Shown in pieces: positions 48,692 through 60,458 of a stretch of DNA of 64,000 bases. Source of the stretch: Linnemannia elongata. Its lineage: Eukaryota > Mortierellomycota > Mortierellomycetes > Mortierellales > Mortierellaceae. The stretch is from assembly GCA_036320915.1 (NCBI GenBank), contig JAXBDG010000001.1, positions 2,170,001 through 2,234,000 on the forward strand, given 5' to 3'. The first letter of the stretch is position 1. Each line of letters begins with the position of its first letter. The notes under the pieces are model-generated. The model was given only the letters and a program-made list of their open reading frames with translations, had not been told where the DNA came from and ran no database searches. A program made the position numbers and the translations under genes.

Positions 48692-49339
48692 GACCAGGGT
48701 CGTCATTCTGTCGCGTACATTGCTCGCCATAAGGAATTACTCTTTTTACTTTTTCTTTCTTTTTTCTCATCAGGAGGCGGTCTGTGTGTAGGACAAATTT
48801 GCCACCAAAATAAAAACGTTTTTGTGATCCTTACCTCCTTGTTCTTGCCTATCAACGTCTCTGATAATGATGCCAATGCTCAACGGTCGTAATGAAAGGG
48901 GCAAGGACACTAACCGTCAAGCAAAAGATTCTAGCTAACTAATTTTTTTTACGAGACAACAAAAAATGGTGAACCTTCAGATCTAACAAAAAGAAAGAAC
49001 AACACATGCACAATTAATTTTTTTAACAGTTGTTTTTACACAAAAAGAAACTAAACAACGTGTTGTACTTTACCATTTGGCTGTGGACAGGTGCTCCCAG
49101 TTGCCTGCGACGTGAGGGACATGGACCTTTCTGCATGTGTCAGATGCAAGTCCCCGATACCCCTCAAAACGTTATACTTGAGTTGCCTCGATGCATCGGT
49201 CTCTATTACTTTAATTCCGGTTTTCGCTAGAGACAGCATTAGGCATGGTGGGTCATAGAATGATTCAGTAATACTCCTCTGCATCCTGGCGCCCCGGCTC
49301 CTCCTCAGCTTGCAACGTTCGATCAGGACTCGATTGCTT
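48692..49339. other. 3' flank and spacer before LRR remnant
   Basis: AT-rich 3' region of the bHLH gene. From ~49090 there are short LRR-like scraps in shifting frames that may belong to the following remnant. Confidence 0.5.
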
Positions 49340-49760
49340 AACAAGAGAACTAAGCACTCCAGCGCCGAATCCTGAGACAATTGGGTCTACTGATCCATCT
49401 TCGCATCCTTCGTCTAGGAAGTCCTAGACGCGACTGGGACAGTCCTCATCATATGAAGTTGGAGATGGAGGTGGAGGGTACTCGAACCATGATGGTGATC
49501 GACGAGTTTGTTCAGACAACATGCTTGGAGTTCTCTCTTGCGAGAAAATTGGATGAATTGGAAGGACTGAAGGATCTGGAAACGTTGGATGTTACTCACC
49601 TTGCTCATCGGATTGGGATGGCTGAAGTCCATTCCAGGTCTGGAGTACCCGGAACACAGCCGCGAGGCTGCACTCCAAGGGGTCACGTTGATGAGAACCA
49701 CCCTGGGGCAGTTTAGAGAGTGCCTGATCATGTCTGCCGGATTAGAGAGCGGCTTTGGAC
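49340..49760 (+). pseudogene. F-box/LRR-like C-terminal remnant
   Basis: The frame carrying LLIHLRILRLG and then LDELEGLKDLETLDVTHLAHRIGMAEV matches the C-terminal LRR end that I associate with Mortierella F-box/LRR proteins. It runs into an unrelated tail after 49625, while another frame picks up a WLKSIPGLEYPEHS-like end. There is no F-box part. It is a truncated, frameshifted relic of the same family as the one at 4061-4983. Confidence 0.6.
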
Positions 49761-50107
49761 ACCACAAGAAAACATCCTCTTCTTTTTTGTTTAGTCCAAC
49801 GTCTCATTGCCCCTTTCTTCCTCTTCATGTTTCTTTTCCTTTTCTTTCTTCCTTGGTTTAATCTATCCAAATGTACCAAAAGACTAAGCGCCTTTTTGTT
49901 ACATGGGGCATATTGATGTGGTGGAGATCACGACGTTGAGAAAATATATCTCTAGGGCGAAGACCTGGCAACAAAGATCAACATGCTTTATCACCACTAC
50001 CTTGACCTTTTTGATCAGTTTCGTCGCGCTCGCAAAAACAGTGGCTCATACTTTTACGCCACTAAAAAAAGCCTGCGTTGATATGGCATGTCCACCATTT
50101 GGCGAGG

Positions 50108-50139
<32 letters not shown>

Positions 50140-50324
50140 GGTTTAATAATTTGACAAGTTATGTAATGTTCTTTTTGTGGTGGTTATGTGTGGTGGTAAT
50201 GGTGGGATGTGTTGTAACTGTAAAGGAGAGCAGCAACAGAGAGGACTGGCAAGTCCTACTTCCATCGCTGCACTGTATGACTTTTGAAAAAAATGTAAGA
50301 GCGAGGTGTATGGAGTGCTTTGTT
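49761..50324. other. 3' flank of membrane/EF-hand gene, with poly(T)
   Basis: Non-coding spacer containing a 29-nt T tract at 50111-50139. No gene seen. Confidence 0.6.
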
Positions 50325-52238
50325 CTACTCCTCGATGCGAATCTTGCCCTCGTCAATAAAGGATTGAATGGCAAACTTCCAGACAGTGCCCATGGTATCG
50401 TAGAACTCCTGGAACTCGATTGTACCCGAATGGTCCTTGTCGTGATCCTATTATGAAATGGGAAAAGAAAGTGTTGGTAAGGTTAGCAAATCCTTGTTTT
50501 TGAAGGAGAGATCACAGCCCATGGGTGATAGGGTCCTGCTAAGGTGTTTGAATATGCATAGATGTAAATAGGAGTTTAGAAAACAAAAGTAAAGGCGAAT
50601 TTACCTTTAAGTACCCGGCAGCTTCATTTCGAGGGAGACCCCAAGAGGTCAACAAAGTCTCCAACTCGACCAAATCCAAGGCTCCAGAGCCATCAGCATC
50701 CAAGGTATCAAACACCAATTTGGCCTGTCCACGGGGGGTGCTTGGCATCCTGGGGACCGAGATCGAAGACGAGTGGATCCAGCTCTTTGTGAACCATGCA
50801 CAGAAATCATCTGCGGTGACCACTTTCCTATTCTTGAACAAGCCCTCCAACATCAACTTGTCTTCCATCTCGAATGTTGAAATCCCACAAGCAATCAGGA
50901 AATCCTTAAACTCGCCAACTGATAGCTCGTTGTCTCTGTTGACATCAATGGCTCGGAAGACAGCGTAGGCCTTCTCGCGTGGGGAGGTGTTGCGGGCGTT
51001 GGCGGTCATGACGGTAGCACAGATGCGGGAGTAGCGGTCCTTGGGTTCCTGAACAGAGAGGGACTCGACAGCGTTGGAGACCTCGGCAGCAGTAACAAGG
51101 GCTTCAAGGACAACCTTCTTCTCTGGGTTGGAGGCCAACTCTCGGGGGTGCTCAGTCGTCCAGGCCTTCCAGAACTCAACCGTGCCCGTCGAGCGGAGGA
51201 TAATGTCGGAAATGATGACAAACGTGATCAGGCCAATGTTTCCACGAAGACCAAGGACTGAAGGGACGAGCAAAGTGCCGCTGGTCAACATGGCTGCCGA
51301 GAAGCGATGTCCCTCAAACAACTTGAACCGGTAGTAGAGCGCAAAGAATACACGGGACCAGGCGTAGATGTGAACGGTGAGGTAAGTCGAGAGGAGGTAA
51401 TAGAACGAAGTAGGGTTGAGGACGAGGTTGATGGCAAAGTATCCGTGGAGGGCTGTGACCAGACCGAGGGAAGGGACCAGGAAGGCCTTGATGCCGAGGA
51501 CGGTGGGGATCTGGTAGAAGGTTGAGGGGACATGAGCGATGGCTCCGAATGCTGCAGCCGCGTAGGCGTACTTTGTTGGATCCTCTGCATAGAATGCACA
51601 CACACATGCGATAACTGTAGACATGAAGGGTGGTGGGAGAGAAGGAAGGAGGATGGCGTTGGTTAGCATCATTACTAGGTCTCCCGCTTATTGTCTGTCT
51701 TGTTGTTCTTGTTCCTGTTTACACAAGGGAGGCTGGTTATGTCCTCTTCTTGTTTTTCTTGTTTGTTGGGCAGCGCAGTATGGGTCAAAGAGCTCACAAA
51801 TGTTGTGTTTTGCGCGCAAAATGTAAGAAAAGAAAAGGATAAATGGATATCTTGTATCCATGTTTCCATGCCAACCCGTTTTGTTACTTACTCTCAAGGC
51901 ACCCAGAGAGGATATGAAGCTGAAGAACTCGTCTCCTTGCCGTCTTGACATAGAACTAAAGTAACATATCGCAAATGTAAGCCATGGGTAGATTAGTATC
52001 GTTGCTCCATTTACTATTTTGCGATTACTCCAAATGCTCATTGAGGAAGGTTGGTGATTCATTTGTTTTTGCGTACCTTGGGGTGGAAGGGCGTAGTAAA
52101 GTGGTAGGTGAGGACACCGATGTCGAAAAGGAGGGAGAGGTATCCGACATACATCCGGAAGGTTGTCTCGGACGATTCCCAGTCGACATGTTTGCTGTGA
52201 GGGAGGAGATCGAACGTTGCCGTCGAATTCGTCGCCAT
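50325..52238 (-). CDS. Multi-pass membrane protein with C-terminal EF-hands, paralogue A
   Basis: Exons, complement of 50325-50447, 50605-51614, 51892-51955 and 52077-52238, give 452 residues. The N-terminal half holds about six or seven hydrophobic segments (examples: YVGYLSLLFDIGVLTYHF, IIACVCAFYAED, TFYQIPTVLGIKAFLVPSLG, GNIGLITFVIISDIIL). The C-terminal half is soluble with EF-hand loops DVNRDNELSVGEF, DADGSGALDLVEL and DHDKDHSGTIEF, plus a degenerate one between. This looks like a calcium-responsive membrane protein, but I do not recognise a named family. A second copy lies 3 kb upstream in the same orientation. Start chosen at the first ATG, in good alignment with the paralogue start. 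Confidence 0.85.
51322..51591 (-). repeat. 270-bp tract identical to paralogue B
   Basis: Bases 51322-51591 match 56106-56375 with no mismatch, while both sides diverge at once (51321 and 51592 differ). It covers the middle membrane segments of exon 2. This looks like a gene-conversion tract. Confidence 0.9.
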
Positions 52239-55152
52239 TTTTGCTTGTTATTCGTAAAGTCGGCGGAAGGGTGAGAAAGGGAAGGAAGGAGGGAAGAGTG
52301 AGATTGGGTTGGGAGGAGTAGAGGAGAAGAACGAAAAGGAAGGAAGGCAGAGAAGTAAAAGAAAGGAAAAGGGACAATGCGGTGACTTTTTAAGAGCAAA
52401 GAAAGTTAAAAGAATGAAAGAAGGAAATAAGAAAAGGGAGCAAAGTAAACAACGAATGACTAGAAGGCGACTGTTGGGAGGGTGTGATTGCGAGCACAGT
52501 CAGTGATCGCCTTTCCTCGCATGCCAGCAATGCGCGATAGCAAAAGAAATAAAATATAAGAAATAAAATAAAGGAGAACACCGAGGCATAGAATATACTT
52601 TGAAGTAGTAAAAGAGTAATGTCGGGAGGGTTAGGTGGTTGATGTGGAAGATACTTTAAGTTCTTTCTTTCCTCTTTCTGTCTTGATCGCATGTTCCACT
52701 CCTTCCTCTCACAGTCCGAAAAAAAGATGCTGCTCGACGCTTTGTGTGTCAGTTCCATACCCTGCATGCGTATCAGAAAATTTTCAACTGCCGAATGAAT
52801 ACCATGCTTCCCTTCATTGAATAACCCATGCAGAAATGCCAAAGTGAGCAAAACGATATGCTAATCCCCACTCGTTGTTTATTTTTCAATTCCCTATTCG
52901 TTTCTGTGCTCTTTCACTTTGCTTACTCTGCTTTGCTTGTCCAATGCCGCCTGCTTGTCGGACTCTTTGATGGAAAAAGGATGTGGTAGAAGCGGAGGGG
53001 TGGAGCTCATATGTACCGTAGTGCACGCACTAACTCACAAAGATCATTTTATCCCACAAACCCATCTTGCATATTTTTTTTTTTACTTCAATGCGAGAAG
53101 CGCTGTCCATCTGCCTTTTTCGTGCCCCCTCCCCCCTACTTCTCCAGTTCGGCTAGGTCGATTTTTTTATCGTGGTGCTGTACTGCATTCACCGTCCTCG
53201 CATTATGTCACTTGAACACACCGACCGGTATTTTGTTATTGATGTCCTGAGGTGTGGTCTGCTATCCATCAAAATTGACATGCTCCTTCGTACTTGCTCC
53301 TTAGGTGCATATTTCTCATTTGCTGAAAGGAAAGGGGGCGACATTTTTTTTCTTGATTGGCAGCGCGTATACGAGCAGAAAAAAACAATAAACAGTAAAG
53401 GATGGCGTGCAGTTTCTCTCGAGTTGCCCCTTTAACTGTTACCTGACCACTAAACCTACCGCTAAGTTTTTTTTTTTTGGGACGAGTCAAAAGTCGTAGA
53501 GAAATCAATTCAAGGAGTAGACCTCAACTATCGACAGACAATCATCCCTCCGAAGAAAGGATGGAAAAGGGGGAGATGAATAAGATTGAAGGACGCGGTT
53601 GTGGTGAGTGGGTGGTTGGGTGGACGGGGGTGAGGGGTTACTGTCATTTCGTCGTTTTCTCACGAGCCCTTCTCACGAGCCCTTCGAACTTGCCTTGAGT
53701 GTGGTAAATGATTCTGACGGAGATAGAGAGAAGGGAAGGAGTGCGTGAGAGGATGAGGGAAGGGTGGCGGCAGCAAAAAAGATTGGCGATAGTCTGGACC
53801 TCTGTCTCTTCATTACTCTCACGCTTTTTTTTTTTCTTTGGTCCTTTACCACATGCAGTACAAGAAGAGTGGCGCTTGTTCGCAGACACAAGGCGACAAG
53901 AAAAGGAAAGGAAAAAGAGGAGCAACACCGAAAGTGTGAGGTAGGGGGGCGAAGGAAAAGTAAGCAGGGTAGAGGAGCTGAGAATCTGATTATATTCAGT
54001 TGACAAAAGGATTGAATAAACGCGGCGCTTCCCTTTCGAACACCACTGAACCCTCTTACCGTTTTGCTTTTAAGAAAATGCTTGCAGACCAGGACGGACG
54101 AAAAATGCCGAACTGTAAAAAAAAATCGCAGATAAAACAAAACACAAAACACAAAACGCAAAAAGGAGAGCACGGCCCCGAGAGCCAAAAAAAAAAAAAA
54201 AACTTGTACGAGGGTCCCATGTCCTCTTTTTCGCTTAGTTGAGGAATGAAGATGGTGGGTTGGTCGTCGGGGATAAAAAATGCACCATAATCGTGTCAAA
54301 CTAACCCTCACGTCTTCTCTCTCACTCTCGCTTCGATAAAAAACCAAAACAGCGAAACGCACTACTGCCTTCTTTTCAATGCAGCACAACAGTCAACAAT
54401 ATCAACACACCAGGATGACCTAAAAAAAGTTGCAACTGACAAAGTGAATGAGCGGGAGGAGTGAGTGCGAGGGAAGAACGGAAAGGTGGATTGGTGACAT
54501 GCACTTCCTCTTTAGATTCAAACTTTGTTTGTCACCCACCTTCGATTGTTGTGTCTTCGTTTGTATGGAAAGGAGGGGCACAGAAACAAACGGAAGTCTT
54601 AGCACCCATCGCAAGAAACGAATGCCGGACAATACTCCGTCAGTTGAGGGGAGCAATTGCGAAGAGTACGTGTGTGTGTGTGTATGCGCGAAAGTCCCAG
54701 AAGGTTTGTATATTTTGTTATCCATGTTGTATGTCCTCGTCGTCCTCACTGTTGTTATGAGTACGACAAAAAGTGCTTGCGATTGTGAATGTAGTTGAAG
54801 GAGGGAGGGACAAGCAAGTGTTTGTGCGAATACTATTGCTTATGTCCTTGGAAAGAAAAAAAGGTTCACTGCTGTGTCTAACATGCAGGTCCTCTGTCTT
54901 TGCCACCAAAAGTATATGCTTTACTATTCATGCGTGCGCCCGATTTGAGCAGATACGCTTACGCGATGGATTTTGAGTATACACAATGGTTGCTGCGTTA
55001 TTTACATGTCCCTCTACCTTTTCTACTCGCGTGGGTTAAGAAGAGGCATACGGAAAAACGATCGCGTGTGAACGCCTTAAATGCGAGTATGTAATAAAGG
55101 ATTTAAGAAGAATGATGAGATCAGCTAGCTCATGCTATCGATTCACTATCTA
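52239..55152. other. Intergenic region between the two EF-hand paralogues
   Basis: About 2.9 kb of mostly low-complexity DNA. No domain-bearing open frame. A GT repeat lies near 54668-54682. The stretch 54120-54270 shares A/C-rich and GGTTGGT-type motifs with 58620-58730, at a similar distance upstream of each paralogue, which suggests that the duplication once included upstream DNA. Confidence 0.55.
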
Positions 55153-56852
55153 CTATGCCTCGGTGAGGATCTTGCCCTCGTCAATGAAGGATTGAATCGC
55201 AAACTTCCATACTGTGCCCATTGAGTTGTAGAACTCTTGAAATTCGATCGTACCCGATTGATCCTTATCGTGCGACTGTTGTTGTCGTTAGAGAGAAAAA
55301 AAAAGATAGTTAGCACACAATACCAATATCCACACGTTCATAACACATGCCTCTTGCCTCTCCTTACTATACTCAATGTGTGCCATACCTTCAAGTATCC
55401 AACAGCCTCATCGCGGGGCAACCCCCAAGAAGCCAACAAAGTCTCCAGCTCTGCCAGATCCAACTCTCCAGATCCATCAGCATCCAACGCATCAAACACC
55501 AGTTTCGCCTGCCCTCTGGGGGTACTCGGTAACCTTGGCACAGTGATCGGCGACGAATGAATCCAACTCTTTGTAAACCACGCACAGAAATCATCAGCCG
55601 TGGCGATCTTCCGACCCTGGAACAGACCCTCCAACAACATCTTGCTTTCGCTATTATGAGGTGACATCCCGCAGGCGACCAAGAAGTCCTTAAACTCTGC
55701 CATACTCAGCTCGTTGTCCCTGTTCACGTCGATGGCTCGGAACACGGCGTGGGCCTTCTCGCGTGGGGAAGTGTTGCGAGCATTCGCTGTCATGACGGTA
55801 GCACAGATGCGGGAGTAGCGGTCCTTGGGTGCCTGAACAGAGAGGGACTCGACAGCGTTGGAGACCTCGGCAGCGGTGACAAGGGCCTCAAGGACGACCT
55901 TCTTATCGGGGTCGGCGGCCAGTTCCCGAGGATTTTCTGTTGTCCAGGCTTTCCAGAATTCTGGGGTTGTGTTGGATCGGATGAGACCGTCGCATGTCAG
56001 CACAAATACCACCAAGATGATATTGCCCTGAAGGCCGAGGACTGAGGGGACCAAGAGTGTGCCGCTGGTCAACATGGCTGCTGAAAAGCGGTGCCCTTCA
56101 AACAGCTTGAACCGGTAGTAGAGCGCAAAGAATACACGGGACCAGGCGTAGATGTGAACGGTGAGGTAAGTCGAGAGGAGGTAATAGAACGAAGTAGGGT
56201 TGAGGACGAGGTTGATGGCAAAGTATCCGTGGAGGGCTGTGACCAGACCGAGGGAAGGGACCAGGAAGGCCTTGATGCCGAGGACGGTGGGGATCTGGTA
56301 GAAGGTTGAGGGGACATGAGCGATGGCTCCGAATGCTGCAGCCGCGTAGGCGTACTTTGTTGGATCCTCTGCATAAAATGCGCACACACAGGCAATGACT
56401 ATTGCGAGAAAAGTACAGAAGGGAGTGTGTCAACACAACGCGAGAAACAAAAATCAGGTATTCTCTTTGTGGTTCCATTATGGTGCGAATGGATACGTAC
56501 TCTCGAGACATCCACTCAAGATGTGGGTCCGAAGGGCTCTTCGACGGGCGGTCTTTACATAGAACTATTATCATTGTTGATCAATTGATCGATTTATCAG
56601 AGACAAACAAGGTTGTTGATAAGCTTCACGGACGCAGAACATTCTTCCTGTTGTGCACTAAAATAAAAACAAGCAATCGCTGCATACCTTGGGATGGAAG
56701 GGCGTAGAAAAATGGTAAGCAAGGACACCGATATCAAATAGGAGGGAGAGGTATCCGACGTACATCCGGAAGGTCAAGTCGGGTTGTTCCCAGCTGACAT
56801 GCTTGTAGTGAGGCAGAAGATCTAACGATTTCATTGTTTTATTCGCATTCAT
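55153..56852 (-). CDS. Multi-pass membrane protein with C-terminal EF-hands, paralogue B
   Basis: Exons, complement of 55153-55275, 55389-56398, 56501-56564 and 56688-56852, give 453 residues with exactly the same intron positions and phases as paralogue A. The N-terminal block DLLPHYKHVSWEQ and the membrane segments are shared. EF-hand loops read DVNRDNELSMAEF, DADGSGELDLAEL and SHDKDQSGTIEF; the last loop has Ser at its first position where paralogue A has Asp, so it may bind calcium poorly. The segment after the shared tract (GLQGNIILVVFVLTCDGL) has diverged strongly. It is a tandem duplicate of the gene at 50325-52238. Confidence 0.85.
56106..56375 (-). repeat. 270-bp tract identical to paralogue A
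   Basis: Partner of 51322-51591; the coordinate offset is constant at 4784. Confidence 0.9.
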
Positions 56853-57600
56853 GTTGGAGGGTTGGAGTGTAGGAGGGAAATGGAGTGTTTAAATATTAAG
56901 AGGAAAGAAAAAAGATGTAAATCGAGGAAAAGCGACTCTTTTATCTGCTTGAAGAAAACAAAGAAAAGTGCGAGAGTGTCGCGACGAAAGAAGGGTTTCG
57001 AGAAGAGATAGGAGCATGAATATGAGAAAGGGCCAGTCAAGGGTGTCATATCAGACTGCAAGGCCATTCTTCAAAAGAAATGCGATGAAGAAGGGATGAT
57101 GCTCTCCACCAACTAGAAAAATAAAACAACGTCAGGAAGTTGACAGGGCATTGGTGGAAGACGGTATTAACGGCCTTTCGGGTTAAATCATGTCAATGGG
57201 CCTGATATGTATACACATCTGAGACAAGTTAACCCCTCGAGGAAAGAGAGATACATCTCTGATCCTTGTTGTTGTAAAGAATGACCTAGACTGCCAGTTC
57301 TTTGCTCCCTTTCCTTTTTACCCGATCTTGAGAAACTCGCGCTCGCGTCTTGCCGAAGAAATGGGAGCAGGAAGGGATGTGAGAGTGATGTGATGTTTTC
57401 ATCCTGTCCACTGCACTTTTTTTTTTTTTTTTCTTCTTCCTCACTGTGCTTTGCCAACCCATGTTATTATACGCTCATGCACCATATTGTCCTTTTATTC
57501 CCTCACTCTTCGGTTAATATTGTCGATTTCGAACATCCATTTCGTTCTTTTTTTGACGACTTATCGTGTTCATTCCCATTCTCTTCTAAAAGGTATCATA
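56853..57600. other. Intergenic region upstream of paralogue B
   Basis: Promoter side of paralogue B. A-rich sense leader close to the start, then spacer with no gene seen. Confidence 0.55.
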
Positions 57601-57884
57601 ACTTCATGCAGTATCCTCGCATCATCGTGATGCTTCTTTTGCATAAACTCAAGCACAGCATTTATAATAGAGCCAAAGGCGAGTGTTTTCCATACTGCAA
57701 CAAGGTAGGAATATTATTACATTCATGCGAAGAAGTAACCAAATGGATAGATGGTGTGGCGCGTATTCAAACGCAAAAGTATGGGAAATGGAGGCCAGTA
57801 AACATAGACTCTATTTACTGGAGGACTATAGCTAGGAAACAATTGAAGAAAAGACTCGAAGTTGTCTGGAGATTGCATTTTTAA
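57601..57884 (+). mobile_element. Possible scrap of a non-LTR retroelement
   Basis: The end of an open frame reads GECFPYCNKVGILLHSCEEV followed by W, the spacing (CPxC...LxHxxxxC...W) found near the end of LINE-type reverse transcriptase proteins. The rest (VNIDSIYWRTIARKQLKKRL) is basic. There is no reverse-transcriptase core nearby, so this is at most a short relic. Confidence 0.25.
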
Positions 57885-59523
57885 CAAGTGCGATTGGACA
57901 CACCGAGTTTCCTTTTTCTTCTTTCCGACTCCTTATTACTGACGAGAACGTCAACGTGGTGTGGTTTGAAAGGATGGAGGTGGTATGGAAGGAAGGGATT
58001 ATTAACAAGCATGGATCAATCATAGAAAGAAAAAGGAGTGACCCTGCTCATACTACACTGCCGATCAATATGCCGAGAAAGTACGCGTGCTCTTTGATTT
58101 CACTGTTTTGCACTGCTATGTCTTGGTTTCAGTCCTTACGAACGTCTAGCCAATAAGCTCGAGGAATGAGCTTGATTGGCTTCGCAACAAAAAAAAGTCT
58201 GCAGAACATAGGAGATCGTGGGTTAGGCGCCAAAAAAGTCGTGGGACCCGCAACCTCTAGAAAGAGGTGTTCCATTGGGGGATGGGGGAAGCAAGTCGCG
58301 CTTTGTGGGAAATGGCGAAAGATAGATGCCCGGAAGAGTATCAAGCACCGCAGACATCCGTACGTATATTTACGCTTATCGGTCTGGGCTCGTCTTGTTG
58401 CTCATACTCTTGTCGACAGCAGGTTACCGTAAGCGGGGCCCCTGAGCACAGAAATACAAAGAGAAGACGGCGTCTTTTGGCGTTTGATGTGGTTGCTGGG
58501 TTCAATTGGGGCCATGATCGAGAAGTAAACTTTCTTTTGACGCTTTCGACATGCCATAACACAAAACTAACAAAGCAACAGCGGGATCAAAATGACAGCC
58601 AGCGCACATGCATAAGGTGTGAGATAAAATACAAAACACAAACACAAAACAGAAAAAGCGGGAGTAACAGCACGGCCATGAGAGCAATTCGGTGGGTGGG
58701 TGAAGAGGGTTGGTTGTCGGGAGTTGGAAAAAACCATCGCGGTCTTGTTTTCTTTCAAAAAATGCCGAAGAGTAAGCGGGGAAATGAGTGCCAAACAGAC
58801 CATCTGCTAAAAAGGTCAGTGAGGGGGGGCCTTATGTTTTAGTTCGATTAGACCCTGTCAATTCAGGTTTTGCTTTGTTTTTGTTTTCTGCGAAAACAAA
58901 GAAAACATAATCGTACGCAGCGATCTCCATGCCTCCCTCGCTCCCTGCACTCCCTTTATGAGAGAGGAGCAGAGGCTATTATCGCTTGGGGTTCTCATGT
59001 ATACGCCTTGTATTGAGCATGTACCAATAGCAAAGTAACAAAGGCGACTTCTGATTTTCGCTATTGCTACAGAGAAAGATAGGCGGGGATCGTGGATGAC
59101 ATGGTCAGGAGAAGAGGAAGAAAACCGTTGTCGAGCTGACTAAAAGTTGCTACATCACCATGCGTTGAGCTTATCGAATTGGAGTCCACGCATGTAGACG
59201 CTAGTCTTCCTTCCTTTACTGTCATCCTCTCAACCTTCCTTGACCTCGATGACCCTTTTGCTTAGCGAAGAAAAGCTGACCATGGTGGTGTTGGTGTGTT
59301 TATTCAATCGCCCCGAGAACAGTAGTTTCGCTATTTTCCACACTCGTTATTTTTGCGCGAATGTCCGAACCATTTTGCATGCATGAATCTCCGAGATGTG
59401 CCCCCTTCGCACTATGTGGATATGGTGAGTGGATAGTGCGATTAGAAAAGGGCAGACAAACAGGAACGATTGAATAGGAAGAAAAAGAAGAAAGGAAAAA
59501 CAACGGTATAGTGGTCTCGATCT

Positions 59524-59561
<38 letters not shown>

Positions 59562-59960
59562 CTTTGTGTGAAAAGAAGAAAAGAAGAGACAGAAGAAAAT
59601 AAGGAAACGGTTAGAAAGAGAATAGAGTTGATTCATTTCAATTGAATGCTTATCCTTACTGAATGGATTTTCTTCCTTCCCCATGGCCTTTCCTCATACT
59701 TCACACACAGTTACTTTTTACTTTACTTTGACCTTTCCATTACTCTTCCCCTCGGGGAGTTACCCCCTTCTTTAGTTGTTCTTTTCTTCACCTTGTCTTC
59801 AGTCCAATTATCATCTCATTACACACGAGCACTCTTATTCATCCTCCCCCCATTCACTTATTTTTCCTTTCCTCTTTCTAATTTCACTCTTCTTCTTCTT
59901 TTCACTTCTTCTTTTCTTCTCACACACACCCATCAACCAACTACAACAGCCAAGACAGAA
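57885..59960. other. Intergenic region, mostly without recognisable content
   Basis: Holds a 32-nt T tract (59526-59557) and a CT-rich leader just before the carotenoid oxygenase start. Open frames at 58166-58842 show no known motif. Confidence 0.55.
59526..59557 (+). repeat. Poly(T) tract, 32 nt
   Basis: Homopolymer about 400 bp upstream of the carotenoid oxygenase start. As a dA:dT tract it may belong to that promoter. Confidence 0.9.
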
Positions 59961-60415
59961 ATGACTAAGGCAACAGACGCACCAGTGAACAATGGCCCAT
60001 GGCCCTACGCTGCCGGTTACGACAACTGCCCCGAGGTCCTCGACCCTATCTCCCTTTCCGTCAAGGGTACCATCCCCCCATGGCTCGAGGGTGCTCTCTA
60101 TCGCTCCGGACCTGGGTAAGTTTCTTTTTCTTTTCCTTCCACCTGGCTTTGTGGCATTGTTGTGAGGGTTCGGATTTTTGTCTTTTTACTCACAGACGGC
60201 ATTTTATCTTCATCTCCTAAACAACAACACGAAATAACAGCACGTATGATTTGAAGACGGAATCTGGAAAGGATGTGCATATCCAGCATTGGTTCGACGG
60301 ACTCGCTCAAGGTAAGGTCATCTCACCATTGACCTACGTTGCTCTGCTCTGCTTTTGCATGTACTCAACAGAAGACTAACCCCTTACTCTCTCTTATTCT
60401 CATCTCGGACTAAAA

Positions 60416-60458
<43 letters not shown>

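Noticed and set aside
49261..49400. Segment with faint 5S-rRNA-like words on the minus strand
   Set aside because: The conserved 5S helices and loops could not be paired; it overlaps the LRR remnant area instead.
53673..54389. 238-codon minus-strand open frame between the EF-hand paralogues
   Set aside because: Phe/Ser/Leu-rich translation of low-complexity DNA without domain or splice support.
58129..58842. Overlapping open frames on both strands
   Set aside because: No conserved motif in any frame, and joining frames gave nothing recognisable.
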